The position numbers and the translations under genes are program-made. DNA of 64,000 bases from Arthrobacter liuii (GTDB taxonomy: Bacteria; Actinomycetota; Actinomycetes; Actinomycetales; Micrococcaceae), in assembly GCF_014639275.1 (NCBI RefSeq), contig NZ_BMFW01000009.1:1-64000 (forward strand), written 5' to 3'. Numbering within the stretch: position 1 is the stretch's first letter; the number at the start of each line of letters is the position of its first letter. Below the pieces are notes generated by a model that saw only the letters and a program-made list of their open reading frames with translations, was not told the origin of the DNA and did not search any database. Below, one piece after another: positions 42,390 through 50,900 of the stretch.

Positions 42390-43832
42390 CTACTTGATTC
42401 CCAGAGCGGCCTCGATGGGGCCGATGGCGAAGAACAGCGCGAAGGCCGCGGCCACGGCCCACATCAGCGGGTGGATGTCCTTGACCCTGCCCTGGACCGT
42501 CCGGATCAGGACGTAGGCGATGAAGCCTGCGCCCAGGCCGTTGGCGATGGAGTAGGTGAAGGGCATCAGGGTGAAGGTCAGGAACGCAGGGATGGCGATG
42601 CCCCAGTCCTGCCAGTCGATCTTGCCCACCTGGGAGACCATCATGAATCCCACCACCACCAGCGCCGGGGCCACGGCCTCGAAGGGGACCAGGTTGATCA
42701 GTGGGGTGAAGAACATCGCCACCAGGAACAGCAGGCCGGTAACAACGGAGGCGACGCCGGTCCGGGCGCCTTCGCCGATGCCGGCACCGGCTTCGACGTA
42801 GATCTGGTTGGAGGAGACGGATGCGCCGCCGCCGATAATGGCGCCGAGTGCGTCCACCTGGAGCACGCGGTCGACGTCGGGGATGTTGCCGTGCTCATCC
42901 ACCGTGCCCGCTTCGTTGGCCAAGCCCACCATGGTGCCCATGGCGTCGAAGAAGATGCTGAGCAGGATGACGAAGGCCAGCAGCGTAGCGGCCACGAAGC
43001 CGAGGTGCCCGAAGGCCCCGAACGGGTTGGCTTTGCCGATCAGGGAAAGGTCCGGGGCGGCCCAGCCGGAGAACGCAGGGGCCACCAGGGACCAGCCCTG
43101 CGGGTTGAAGTTCTTGCCGTCGAAGCTGGGACCGATGTGCAGGGTGGTTTCAAGGATGACGGACACCACCGTGGAGGTGATGATGCCGATGAGGATGGCG
43201 CCCTTGACCTTGCGCACCACCAGGGCGATGGTCAGGATCAGGCCGAAAACGAAAACGGCCGTGGGCCAGCCGAGCAGCTTGCCTTCGAAGCCCAGGCCGA
43301 CGGGCACCGTGGTGCCGGCAACGTCCGGGATGCGGCGGACGAATCCGGCGTTCACCAGCCCGATCAGGGCGATGAACAGCCCGATGCCCACCACGATTGC
43401 CGTCTTCAGCCCGTCCGGGACGGCCTTGAACACGGCGGTGCGGAAGCCGGTGAGGACCAGGATCAGCATGGTGACGCCGGAGAGGACCACCAGGCCCATC
43501 ATGTCCGGCCAGGTGAGTCCCGGGTTGGTGGCCACTGTGACGGCCACGAAGGCGTTGACGCCCAGGCCGGTGGCCAGTGCGAAGGGGTGCCGTCCCCAGG
43601 CCCCCATGAGGATGGTCAGGATGCCTGCCACCAGCGCGGTCACTGCGGCCACCGCCGTGAAGCCCAGCGTGGTGCCGTTGGAGTCCGGGCCGGACAGGAT
43701 CAGGGGGTTCAGCACCACGATGTAGCTCATGGCGAAGAACGTGGCGAACCCGCCGCGGATCTCGCGGGAAAGGTTGGAACCGCGCTCGGTGACCCTGAAA
43801 TACCGGTCCAGGGCAGAGCCTTGCTTAAGCAT
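42390..43832 (-). CDS. NCS2-family purine permease (AzgA/PbuG-like)
   Basis: This 480-residue protein has about 13 helices. Arg-Glu-Ile-Arg-Gly-Gly-Phe-Ala-Thr-Phe-Phe-Ala-Met-Ser-Tyr-Ile (about 23-38), Ala-Thr-Gly-Leu-Gly-Val-Asn-Ala-Phe and Phe-Phe-Asp-Ala-Met-Gly-Thr-Met-Val-Gly are typical of the AzgA-like branch of NCS2, which carries adenine, guanine or hypoxanthine with protons. The branch is clear, but the exact base is not. It is monocistronic and divergent from copC. I found no purine riboswitch signature in the short leader. Confidence 0.9.
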   Translation of the reverse strand: MLKQGSALDRYFRVTERGSNLSREIRGGFATFFAMSYIVVLNPLILSGPDSNGTTLGFTAVAAVTALVAGILTILMGAWGRHPFALATGLGVNAFVAVTVATNPGLTWPDMMGLVVLSGVTMLILVLTGFRTAVFKAVPDGLKTAIVVGIGLFIALIGLVNAGFVRRIPDVAGTTVPVGLGFEGKLLGWPTAVFVFGLILTIALVVRKVKGAILIGIITSTVVSVILETTLHIGPSFDGKNFNPQGWSLVAPAFSGWAAPDLSLIGKANPFGAFGHLGFVAATLLAFVILLSIFFDAMGTMVGLANEAGTVDEHGNIPDVDRVLQVDALGAIIGGGASVSSNQIYVEAGAGIGEGARTGVASVVTGLLFLVAMFFTPLINLVPFEAVAPALVVVGFMMVSQVGKIDWQDWGIAIPAFLTFTLMPFTYSIANGLGAGFIAYVLIRTVQGRVKDIHPLMWAVAAAFALFFAIGPIEAALGIK

Positions 43833-43943
43833 TAGTCCTCCGGGGAAGTGTGTGGGAATACCTGCATCCTAAGGGGCCGGCAGGGGGTGGGCCGGCAAAT
43901 TCGCCTAGTCTGTAAGGAAGCCAACACAAGGAGCAGCCCAAAC

Positions 43944-44588
43944 ATGCGCCACGTCCGCCGCCAGTTGCTGGGCCTTGTGCTCGGTTTCTTCATCCTTGCA
44001 GCCGCCATCCTTGGCATTGCGGGGCCCGCCTCTGCCCACGACGCTGCAGAGTCCACCAGCCCCGCCCAGGGAGCTGCGCTGGCGGCCCCGCCCAACGAGG
44101 TCTCGGTGACCTTCGGCAACAAGCCGCTTGGCATCGGTTCGTCCTTCTCCGTCAAGGATGCCGCCGGCACGGAATGGGCTGACGGCTCTGTCCAGATCGT
44201 TGACAACGTGGCCACCCAGAAGCTTCGGTCCGGTGGTCCGGCAGGCGCGTACACCGTGGCGTGGCGGGTGGTCAGCTCCGACTCGCACCCCATCGAGGGC
44301 ACCTTCACGTTCACCGTGACTTCAGGTCCCGCCCCGTCCGGAGCTGCCTCGGCGGGGTCCGGATCGCCCGCACCCGGTGCGACGACGGCGGGCGTGGTCC
44401 CAGGGATGGGCACCCCACAGCCCGGCGTGACGGAAGAGCCATCCAGGCCTGCCAATGCGGGCGAGCCCTTCCAGTGGAGCATCGTGATTTTTGCAGTCGT
44501 CGCCGTGGGGCTGCTGGTGGCCCTTGGCGTGCTTGCCCGGCGGCGGCTTACGGTCGACGGGGATAGCGGGGAAGAGGGCGGGGAATAG
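43944..44588 (+). CDS. CopC-domain copper resistance protein with C-terminal membrane anchor
   Basis: This 214-residue protein has a signal peptide ending Ala-Ser-Ala before His-Asp-Ala (about residue 30), so the mature N-terminal His can serve as a Cu(II) ligand. The CopC beta-barrel (about 30-125) includes Ser-Ser-Asp-Ser-His-Pro-Ile-Glu-Gly-Thr-Phe. A Pro/Gly linker precedes one membrane helix (about 180-202) and an Arg-rich tail. This is the YobA/CopC architecture of Gram-positives, usually paired with CopD or YcnI, neither of which is adjacent. The ATG at 43944 follows AAGGAG. Confidence 0.9.
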   Translation: MRHVRRQLLGLVLGFFILAAAILGIAGPASAHDAAESTSPAQGAALAAPPNEVSVTFGNKPLGIGSSFSVKDAAGTEWADGSVQIVDNVATQKLRSGGPAGAYTVAWRVVSSDSHPIEGTFTFTVTSGPAPSGAASAGSGSPAPGATTAGVVPGMGTPQPGVTEEPSRPANAGEPFQWSIVIFAVVAVGLLVALGVLARRRLTVDGDSGEEGGE

Positions 44589-44643
44589 CCCCCGACGGCG
44601 GGACCGGGTGGATCCAGCTTGCACGTGGGCACGTGGCGGGCCC

Positions 44644-45291
44644 TCAGCAGGTCAGCATCGCAAAGCCTCCCGTTGCCGGGAAGGCGCCGCTGGACGGACG
44701 AAGGCTGTCCGGGTTGACCTTGGCCGAGATCGCGTGGCCCACCGTCTTGGCCTGGCGCAGCACTTCCTTCGGTGACGGCGTGATCAGCTCGCCCACTCCC
44801 ACCAGGTAGATGCCGATGGCCCGCATCGCCGCTGCCACGTTCCGGCCAACGGCAATGCCGAAGTCGTTGAGCATGCGGCGCAGCTGGCTGTGGGCGCACC
44901 GTGTCAGGACGATGTGGTCGGCCACCAGGATCCCGGTGGGGGTGTGGACCTGCCACTGCGGAGCGGTGTCCTGCTCCGAACCTTCAAGCATGGTCAGCTG
45001 GACCGCACGCGTGGTGTTACGGATGTCAACGCTGTGGCTTGCCGCGTAATTGCGCAGGTGGCGCAGGATCTCGTTGCGCTCCCGGAGGGTATCGCTGTCC
45101 GCCGCATCGCAGCGCTGCAGGGAAGACGTGTTTGCGGGCTGGCTGGCGCCCAGGATGTCCAGTCCGTCCACCACAATGGAGTCCACCCCATGGCGGCACA
45201 GTTCAGCGGCCACGGCCAGCCCGGACAGTCCGGTGCCAATGATGACAGTGGTGGTCTGTTCGGTCCCGGCATCCCCAGGCATGCTTGACAC
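44644..45291 (-). CDS. Short FAD/NAD(P)-binding flavoprotein-like protein
   Basis: This 215-residue protein has an N-terminal dinucleotide loop Ile-Gly-Thr-Gly-Leu-Ser-Gly-Leu-Ala-Val-Ala-Ala-Glu (about residues 18-30) followed by Val-Val-Asp-Gly, as in class B flavin monooxygenases and NAD(P)/FAD reductases. A full monooxygenase would be 350 residues or more; here the NADPH domain and C-terminal half are missing, so it may be a truncated or reduced relative. The start is GTG 45291 after GGAGGG; ATG 45282 is in frame. Leu-Thr-Arg-Cys-Ala-His-Ser-Gln-Leu-Arg-Arg replaces the usual second FAD motif. Substrate and activity are unknown. Confidence 0.65.
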   Translation of the reverse strand: MSSMPGDAGTEQTTTVIIGTGLSGLAVAAELCRHGVDSIVVDGLDILGASQPANTSSLQRCDAADSDTLRERNEILRHLRNYAASHSVDIRNTTRAVQLTMLEGSEQDTAPQWQVHTPTGILVADHIVLTRCAHSQLRRMLNDFGIAVGRNVAAAMRAIGIYLVGVGELITPSPKEVLRQAKTVGHAISAKVNPDSLRPSSGAFPATGGFAMLTC

Positions 45292-45706
45292 TACAGTTTC
45301 CCTCCTTCGAAGTTTCGGCAGGTGCCGGCATCCTCGCCGGCTCGCGTCCCGTTACCCCCAAGTACGGCCGCAGCGCATGGCCGGGACCGTCCTGACAGGA
45401 AGTTGCAGTTGGCGTCCCGGACCAACAATGTCCTGAAGACTACAGAACAAATGCGGCCAGGGATAGCCCAATGAAGAAAACATCCTGTTCCCCTGAAGGC
45501 GCTTTCGGGTACGGGCTGAAAGCCTGTGGATAACCTCGCCCAACTGCCCCTGAACAGGCTTGCTAAGCCATTGGGGACGGAGAATAGTGGGAATCAGGAG
45601 CGGTCCTTTTCCTGCCGGTGCCGCTGGTGGGCGGGGTGCGCGGGAAGCGGCCCGTTTTCTGGCAGAATAGCCGCAACATCAGGCGTATCGCGAGGAGGCG
45701 GCCCCC
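45292..45706. other. 415-base intergenic region, no gene seen
   Basis: No reading frame here has a convincing start or composition. It holds the leader of the flavoprotein-like gene, a candidate SigB-type promoter at 45487-45512 and a GC-rich leader of about 190 bases before the tandem Usp gene. That gene has a GAGGAGG ribosome-binding site about 11 bases before its ATG. Confidence 0.6.
45487..45512 (+). promoter_or_regulatory. Candidate SigB/SigF-type promoter for the tandem Usp gene
   Basis: GTTC is followed after 16 bases by GGGTAC, similar to GTTT-N14-16-GGGTA. The 5' leader would be about 190 bases. It resembles the motif at 1810-1834 upstream of the LEA/holin operon. Confidence 0.4.
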
Positions 45707-46747
45707 ATGGGCGCACGAGAGTTGCATCCGGACCCGGCCCGGGACAGTGGTGGTGCCTCTGCCGCTCCCCAAGGCATCGTAGTGGGCGTCGACGGTTCGG
45801 ACCACGGCCAGTGCGCCTTGGTGTGGGCCGCGCGGGAAGCCCAGCGGCGCCGTCGTCCCCTCCATATCGTTACCGCCTATTCCGTGCCCATCTTCGCCGC
45901 ATCAGGCCTGGACGGCGGCTATGCCACGGTGGACGATTCCGTCATCCGCGAAGGTGCCGAGGCCATTGCCAGGCAGGCCCTCGAGAAGGTTTCCGGTTAC
46001 GACGTGGACGTCAGCTCCTCGGTGGAGAATGGCGATGCCGCAGGAGTCCTGCTGGAAATCTCCGAAACTGCGGAACTCCTGGTGGTGGGCACGCGCGGCC
46101 GCGGCGGCTTCGTGGGACGGCTCCTGGGATCGGTCAGCAGTGCCCTGCCCGCCCATGCGAAGTGCCCAACCGTGACGGTCCCGTTGTTCTGCTCGGACCG
46201 GCTGGGCGAAACCACCGAGGACCGCCGGGTCAAGGCGGAGCAGGCCAAATCAGGGCACCGGACGGTGGAGAACGTCGTGGTGGTGGGCGTGGACGGCTCC
46301 GAGCAAGCACGCGTCGCCGTCCTGGAGGCAGCCGACCAGGCCGAACGCCTTGGTGCTTCACTCCGCGTGGTCTGCGCCGTTCCCCAGTACAGCGGTTCCC
46401 TGGCCTGGGTTCCCGCCCCCATGGACCGGAAGGCCCTGTTCGACGACATCCGCGTCACCCTGGACGCCGGCATGGCGTGGCTTCGCAGCCACTATCCACA
46501 CCTGCAGGCCGATTACGAGCTGAAGGGCGGTTCGCCGGTGGACGTGCTCGTCGAGGAAAGCCGGCACGTGGAATTAGTGGTGGTGGGTACCCGCGGCCGT
46601 GGCGGCTTCACCGGAATGCTCCTGGGCTCAACGTCCGACGGCGTGCTCCACCACGCCAAGGGGCCGGTCATGGTGGTTCCGGACCGGGAGGACCCGCGCC
46701 TGGCCGATCGTGCCCGGTTCGGTCCCATCCTGGGCGACGCCGCCTGA
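45707..46747 (+). CDS. Tandem-domain universal stress protein
   Basis: This 346-residue protein has two UspA domains. Each ends in an ATP-binding loop: Val-Gly-Thr-Arg-Gly-Arg-Gly-Gly-Phe-Val-Gly-Arg-Leu-Leu-Gly-Ser-Val-Ser (about 126-143), and the parallel Gly-Phe-Thr-Gly-Met-Leu-Leu-Gly-Ser-Thr-Ser in domain 2 (about 303-313). Both retain Gly-x2-Gly-x9-Gly-Ser, so both may bind ATP. Each domain begins with Val-Val-Gly-Val-Asp-Gly-Ser. This resembles mycobacterial tandem Usps, which are induced by hypoxia and stress. A candidate SigB-type promoter lies upstream, and a PEP-utilising enzyme gene follows 86 bases later. Confidence 0.92.
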   Translation: MGARELHPDPARDSGGASAAPQGIVVGVDGSDHGQCALVWAAREAQRRRRPLHIVTAYSVPIFAASGLDGGYATVDDSVIREGAEAIARQALEKVSGYDVDVSSSVENGDAAGVLLEISETAELLVVGTRGRGGFVGRLLGSVSSALPAHAKCPTVTVPLFCSDRLGETTEDRRVKAEQAKSGHRTVENVVVVGVDGSEQARVAVLEAADQAERLGASLRVVCAVPQYSGSLAWVPAPMDRKALFDDIRVTLDAGMAWLRSHYPHLQADYELKGGSPVDVLVEESRHVELVVVGTRGRGGFTGMLLGSTSDGVLHHAKGPVMVVPDREDPRLADRARFGPILGDAA

Positions 46748-46833
46748 CCCGCGCCCGCACCGGCTTTGCAGCAGGGCATCCCGGATATAGGGCACCAAGG
46801 ACATAGGGCACTGGGAACAAAAGGCACCTGGAC

Positions 46834-49680
46834 ATGGAGCATCAAGGTCTGTCGGTAGTCGGCACCAGCAGGGAGGGTGGCCTGGTCCTGGAGCTGGGCC
46901 GCCTCGACGCCGAAATGCTGGCGCTGGTGGGTGGCAAGGCAGCCAACCTCGGTGAGCTGTTGTCCGCCGGGTTGCCGGTCCCGGAGGGTTTCTGCCTCAC
47001 CACCGCCGCATATCGGCAGGCTGTGGGTGCCCCCGATTCCCTGCTTCCGGCACTGGGGGCGGTTTACGCAGCCCTGCGCGACCCCGCACCGGCCGCCCAT
47101 GGGGAACCACTCGACGTGGCCAGGCTGGCCGGAACGGCTCGGGCGGCAATCCTGGCAGCTCCGCTTCCGGCGGCCGTTGGCGAGGCGGTGCAGCAGGCCT
47201 ACGTGGCCCTGGGTCCCGATGTGCCGGTGGCGGTCAGGTCTTCAGCCACCGCTGAGGACCTGCCGTTCGCCAGCTTTGCCGGCCAGCAGGACACCTACCT
47301 CAACGTCGTCGGGGTGCCTGCGGTGCTGGAGGCTGTCCGGAAATGCTGGGCATCGCTCTGGACGGACCGGGCAACCGCATACCGGGCAAGCCTCGGGATC
47401 GACCCTGCCGGCGTCGCGCTCGCAGTGGTGGTGCAGCGGATGGTGGACGCAGACACCGCAGGCGTGATGTTCACTGCAAACTCCCTCACCGGCAGTCGGC
47501 GGCAGGTGGTTATCGATGCCAGCCCCGGCCTCGGCGAGGCCGTTGTTTCCGGCGCGGTCAATCCGGACCACTTCGTAGTGGACGCCCTGACGGGCCGGGT
47601 GCTGGAACGGAGCCTGGGCGACAAAGGGGTGGAGGTGCGGCCGCTTCCCGGTGGCGGGACGGAAACCCGGGTGCTGCCGGGCGCCTGCGACACTGCCTGC
47701 CTGACGGGCAGCCAGCTGGCCGCACTGACGCGGCTGGGACTGCAGGCCGAGGAGCATTTCGGTGCCCCCCAGGACACCGAGTGGGCTATCGACCGTGCGG
47801 GTGGCCTGTGGCTCACGCAGTCCAGGCCGATCACCACGCTGTACCCGGTCCCGAAGAGCAACGGCGCCGCCGGGAGGGTCCCGCAGGCCAGGTCCGCCGT
47901 GGGCGGGACCAGGGCGTACCTCTGCTTTAGCCTGGCCCAGGGGCTTACCCGGCCACTCACGCCTATGGGGCTCGCCGCGGTTCGCCTCATTGCCTCCTCC
48001 GTAGCCACAGCTGCCGGCTTCCCTGTCCCTGATCCCCGGCAAGGCCCCTCCCCCTACGCCGAAGCGGGGCAGCGGATCTATGTTGACTTCACCACCCCCA
48101 TCCGCAGCACCGTGGGCCGCCGGCTGGTTCCCCGGATCTTCGACATCATGGAGGCGCGGACGGCAGCGGTCATGCGGCAGCTTTTCGACGACCCCGCATT
48201 TTCTGTGACCCGAAGGATGCCATTCGGGCTGCTGCACCACGTCGGGCCCGCGGCAACCCGGGCCAAAGTTCCCGGCACCCTGCTTCGTGCCTTGGTCCGG
48301 CCGCAGGCAGCCCTCCGCCGGCTGGACCGCTTCACCCGGGAGTTCGGAGCGTCGCTGGCTCCCGACGACGGTGCCGGCGCCCTGGCCCGCCTCGACCACG
48401 CCGAACAGTTGGTGGGCTCACGCCTGTTCCCCATTGTTCCGGCCATCCTTCCCCTTCCTGCCCTGGGATTCGCGATGCTGGGCGTTGCCGGAAAGCTGCT
48501 GGGCGGAAGTGCGTGGGACGAACTGCAACCGGTGATCCGCGGCCTGCCCAACAACATCACCACGGAAATGGACCTTGAGTTGTGGCGCCTGGCAACAGCA
48601 ATCCGGGAAGACGCTGAATCCCGCACCGCACTGATGACACAGGAATCGGCCGCGCTGGCGGACGCTTTCCAGGCCGGACAGCTCCCGGCGCGCCTGGATG
48701 CCGGCCTGGCCAGGTTCCTGGACAGGTATGGTCACCGTGCGGTGGGCGAAATCGATGTTGGGCTGCCGCGATGGTCGGAGGAGCCGGCACACATCCTGGG
48801 CATCCTCGCCAACTACCTTCGGCTGGAGGACCCCGCCATGGCGCCCGACGCCCAGTTCAGCAAGGCAGCAGGGGACGCGGAAGCGCAGGTTGACCGGCTG
48901 GTTGCCCGCGCCGCCGCCAACGGCAGGATCCGCGGCAGACTGGTGCGGGCCGCCCTCCGGCGGGCCAGGCTGTTCGCCGGCCTGCGGGAGCTGCCAAAGT
49001 ACCAGCTGGTTGTTGGCCTCGGGGAAGTCCGCCGGCAACTGCTCCTGGTGGGCAGGGAACTGGTCCAGGCGGCCACCATCGAACGGCAGGACGACGTGTT
49101 CTTCCTCGACTTCGCTGAAACCCGGCAGGCACTGACCGGCGACCCCGCGGAGAAGGGAGCCCCTGCCCAGGACTTCCGGGCACTCGTTGCGGCCCGGCGC
49201 CAGGATTACGCACTGGAACTCAGGCGCCGGCACATTCCCCGGGTGCTGCTCTCGGACGGTACGGAACCGGAGGCGGTGCGCACCGCCGTCGGGAATGCTG
49301 GGGAAGGAACCCTGGCAGGCAGCCCTGCTTCGGCGGGAACGGTGACTGCTGCGGCCCGTGTCATCCTGGATCCCGTCGGAGCCCGCCTTGAGCCGGGCGA
49401 AATCCTGGTTGCCCCGTCCACCGACCCCGGCTGGACGCCGCTGTTCCTGACGGCTGGAGGGCTGGTGATGGAGATGGGCGGCGCCAATTCGCACGGCGCC
49501 GTCGTGGCCAGGGAATACGGTATTCCCGCGGTGGTGGGGGTGGCGGATGCCACCGGCCTGATCAGCACAGGCGAAAAAATAACGGTCGACGGCGGTGCGG
49601 GAACCGTTGTGCCGGAACGTCCCGGCACCGCGAAGAACGGGCAAGTCCCCAGGGGCACGGACCCACCCGCACGGGCGTAG
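46834..49680 (+). CDS. PEP/pyruvate-binding phosphotransferase, rifampin-phosphotransferase-like
   Basis: This 948-residue protein has an N-terminal ATP-grasp domain (about 15-340) with Val-Gly-Gly-Lys-Ala-Ala-Asn-Leu-Gly-Glu-Leu and Val-Ala-Val-Arg-Ser-Ser-Ala-Thr-Ala-Glu-Asp (about 131-141). A long middle domain (about 345-830) follows. The C-terminal swivelling His domain (about 840-930) has Gly-Gly-Ala-Asn-Ser-His-Gly-Ala-Val-Val-Ala (His near 885). There is no C-terminal PEP-binding TIM barrel, so it is not a complete PEP synthase. ATP-grasp, middle, then His domain is the order of rifampin phosphotransferase (Rph), though Rph is nearer 865 residues. No rifamycin-associated element inverted repeat is seen upstream. 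Either an Rph-like drug- or metabolite-phosphorylating enzyme or a housekeeping relative is possible. Confidence 0.82.
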   Translation: MEHQGLSVVGTSREGGLVLELGRLDAEMLALVGGKAANLGELLSAGLPVPEGFCLTTAAYRQAVGAPDSLLPALGAVYAALRDPAPAAHGEPLDVARLAGTARAAILAAPLPAAVGEAVQQAYVALGPDVPVAVRSSATAEDLPFASFAGQQDTYLNVVGVPAVLEAVRKCWASLWTDRATAYRASLGIDPAGVALAVVVQRMVDADTAGVMFTANSLTGSRRQVVIDASPGLGEAVVSGAVNPDHFVVDALTGRVLERSLGDKGVEVRPLPGGGTETRVLPGACDTACLTGSQLAALTRLGLQAEEHFGAPQDTEWAIDRAGGLWLTQSRPITTLYPVPKSNGAAGRVPQARSAVGGTRAYLCFSLAQGLTRPLTPMGLAAVRLIASSVATAAGFPVPDPRQGPSPYAEAGQRIYVDFTTPIRSTVGRRLVPRIFDIMEARTAAVMRQLFDDPAFSVTRRMPFGLLHHVGPAATRAKVPGTLLRALVRPQAALRRLDRFTREFGASLAPDDGAGALARLDHAEQLVGSRLFPIVPAILPLPALGFAMLGVAGKLLGGSAWDELQPVIRGLPNNITTEMDLELWRLATAIREDAESRTALMTQESAALADAFQAGQLPARLDAGLARFLDRYGHRAVGEIDVGLPRWSEEPAHILGILANYLRLEDPAMAPDAQFSKAAGDAEAQVDRLVARAAANGRIRGRLVRAALRRARLFAGLRELPKYQLVVGLGEVRRQLLLVGRELVQAATIERQDDVFFLDFAETRQALTGDPAEKGAPAQDFRALVAARRQDYALELRRRHIPRVLLSDGTEPEAVRTAVGNAGEGTLAGSPASAGTVTAAARVILDPVGARLEPGEILVAPSTDPGWTPLFLTAGGLVMEMGGANSHGAVVAREYGIPAVVGVADATGLISTGEKITVDGGAGTVVPERPGTAKNGQVPRGTDPPARA

Positions 49681-49689
49681 TCTTTACCT

Positions 49690-50871
49690 ATGGGCTCCAA
49701 CAGGCTGGATTCCAGCGCATGGTTCCAACGAAACAGCACAACGGGCCGCAGGGCGTGGCTGCGGTGGCTGCCTGCCGTCGCGGCTCCGGTGGCCATCGCC
49801 TCCGGTGCCCTGATCGGGTCCCTGCCGGCGGGGGCCAGCAATCCGCTGCCCGCCAAGACGCCTGCCCAGGTCCTGGAATTGGCGGCCAGCCACCAGGTGC
49901 AGACGTTCTCCGGGACGATGGAACAGTCCGCTGAACTGGGACTGCCGGAGCTTCCAGCCACCGGGAAGCCATCCGGGCCGGCATCCCCCGGCAGCGTAGC
50001 GTCGATGATTGAGCTGCTGTCCGGCAAGCACACCGCCCGCATCTATGTGGATGGCAAGGATAACGCCCGGGTGCAGGTGATGGACCAGTTGGCCGAACGG
50101 GACGTGGTCCGGCGCGGCAGCGACGTTTGGTTCTACTCTTCGAAGGACAACGCGGCAGCGCACTTGGCCATGCCCGCACACTCCCAGGGTCCGGCGGACG
50201 CAAAAGACCAGGCGCCTCCGAAAGATATGCAGGGCGCACCCGGCCTGCACACTCCGGCTGAGCTGGCCCAGCAGTTCCTGTCCAAGGTTGACCCCAGCAC
50301 CGCCGTCTCCGTGGGCTCCGACGTTTCCGTTGCAGGCCGCGCCGCCTACAACCTCCTGATCGAGCCGCGCACGGACGCAACACTGGTGGGCAGGGTGGCC
50401 ATCGCCGTCGACGGTGAAAACGGTATGCCGTTGTCAGTCCAGGTGACCGCGCGTGGAGCCGATAAGCCCGCCTTCAGCTCCGGGTTCACCAGCCTTTCCC
50501 TGGCCGCACCGGACCCGTCAGTATTCACCTTCACCCCGCCGCCGGGCGGCACGGTCAAGGAACTTCCGGTTCCTGACCGGTCACGCGAGCCCGCTGACGC
50601 GCACCAGGGCGCCATGCACAACGGTGCCAAAGGACGGGTGGCTGTGACCGGCACCGGCTGGGAGACCGTGGTGGGCACGGCGCGGGGATCTGCTTCGGCC
50701 GCCGAATCCATGCTGCAGGACCCGCTGCTGTCCCAGGCCGCCGTCGCCGTACCCGGTGGGCGACTGGTTTCCACGCCCCTGCTCAACGTCCTGGTTACCG
50801 ACGACGGCCGGATCTTCGCGGGAATGGTGGCGCCGGAGAGGCTGCAGGCCGCGGCAGCAGCGGCCCAATAA
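49690..50871 (+). CDS. Exported LolA/RseB-like protein
   Basis: This 393-residue protein has a signal sequence with an Arg-Arg-Ala-Trp-Leu-Arg-Trp-Leu start and a hydrophobic core (about 28-46) ending Pro-Ala-Gly-Ala-Ser. The body has Thr-Phe-Ser-Gly-Thr-Met-Glu-Gln and Asp-Gly-Lys-Asn/Asp repeats in a LolA/LppX/RseB-type beta-sheet half-barrel. Gly-Met-Pro-Leu-Ser-Val-Gln-Val-Thr and Phe-Thr-Phe-Thr-Pro-Pro-Pro-Gly-Gly are shared with the DUF2092/outer-membrane-lipoprotein carrier group. No Cys is available for lipidation. It starts 10 bases after the PEP enzyme and is followed 30 bases later by an ABC exporter, so it may handle a hydrophobic ligand moved by that exporter. Confidence 0.75.
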   Translation: MGSNRLDSSAWFQRNSTTGRRAWLRWLPAVAAPVAIASGALIGSLPAGASNPLPAKTPAQVLELAASHQVQTFSGTMEQSAELGLPELPATGKPSGPASPGSVASMIELLSGKHTARIYVDGKDNARVQVMDQLAERDVVRRGSDVWFYSSKDNAAAHLAMPAHSQGPADAKDQAPPKDMQGAPGLHTPAELAQQFLSKVDPSTAVSVGSDVSVAGRAAYNLLIEPRTDATLVGRVAIAVDGENGMPLSVQVTARGADKPAFSSGFTSLSLAAPDPSVFTFTPPPGGTVKELPVPDRSREPADAHQGAMHNGAKGRVAVTGTGWETVVGTARGSASAAESMLQDPLLSQAAVAVPGGRLVSTPLLNVLVTDDGRIFAGMVAPERLQAAAAAAQ

Positions 50872-50900
50872 GTGTCGGGCGGACGGGAAGCGGTAGCCGG

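Noticed and set aside
46748..46833. Rifamycin-associated element upstream of the Rph-like gene
   Set aside because: The expected GC-rich inverted repeat is not found in the 86-base leader; resistance function therefore stays unproven.
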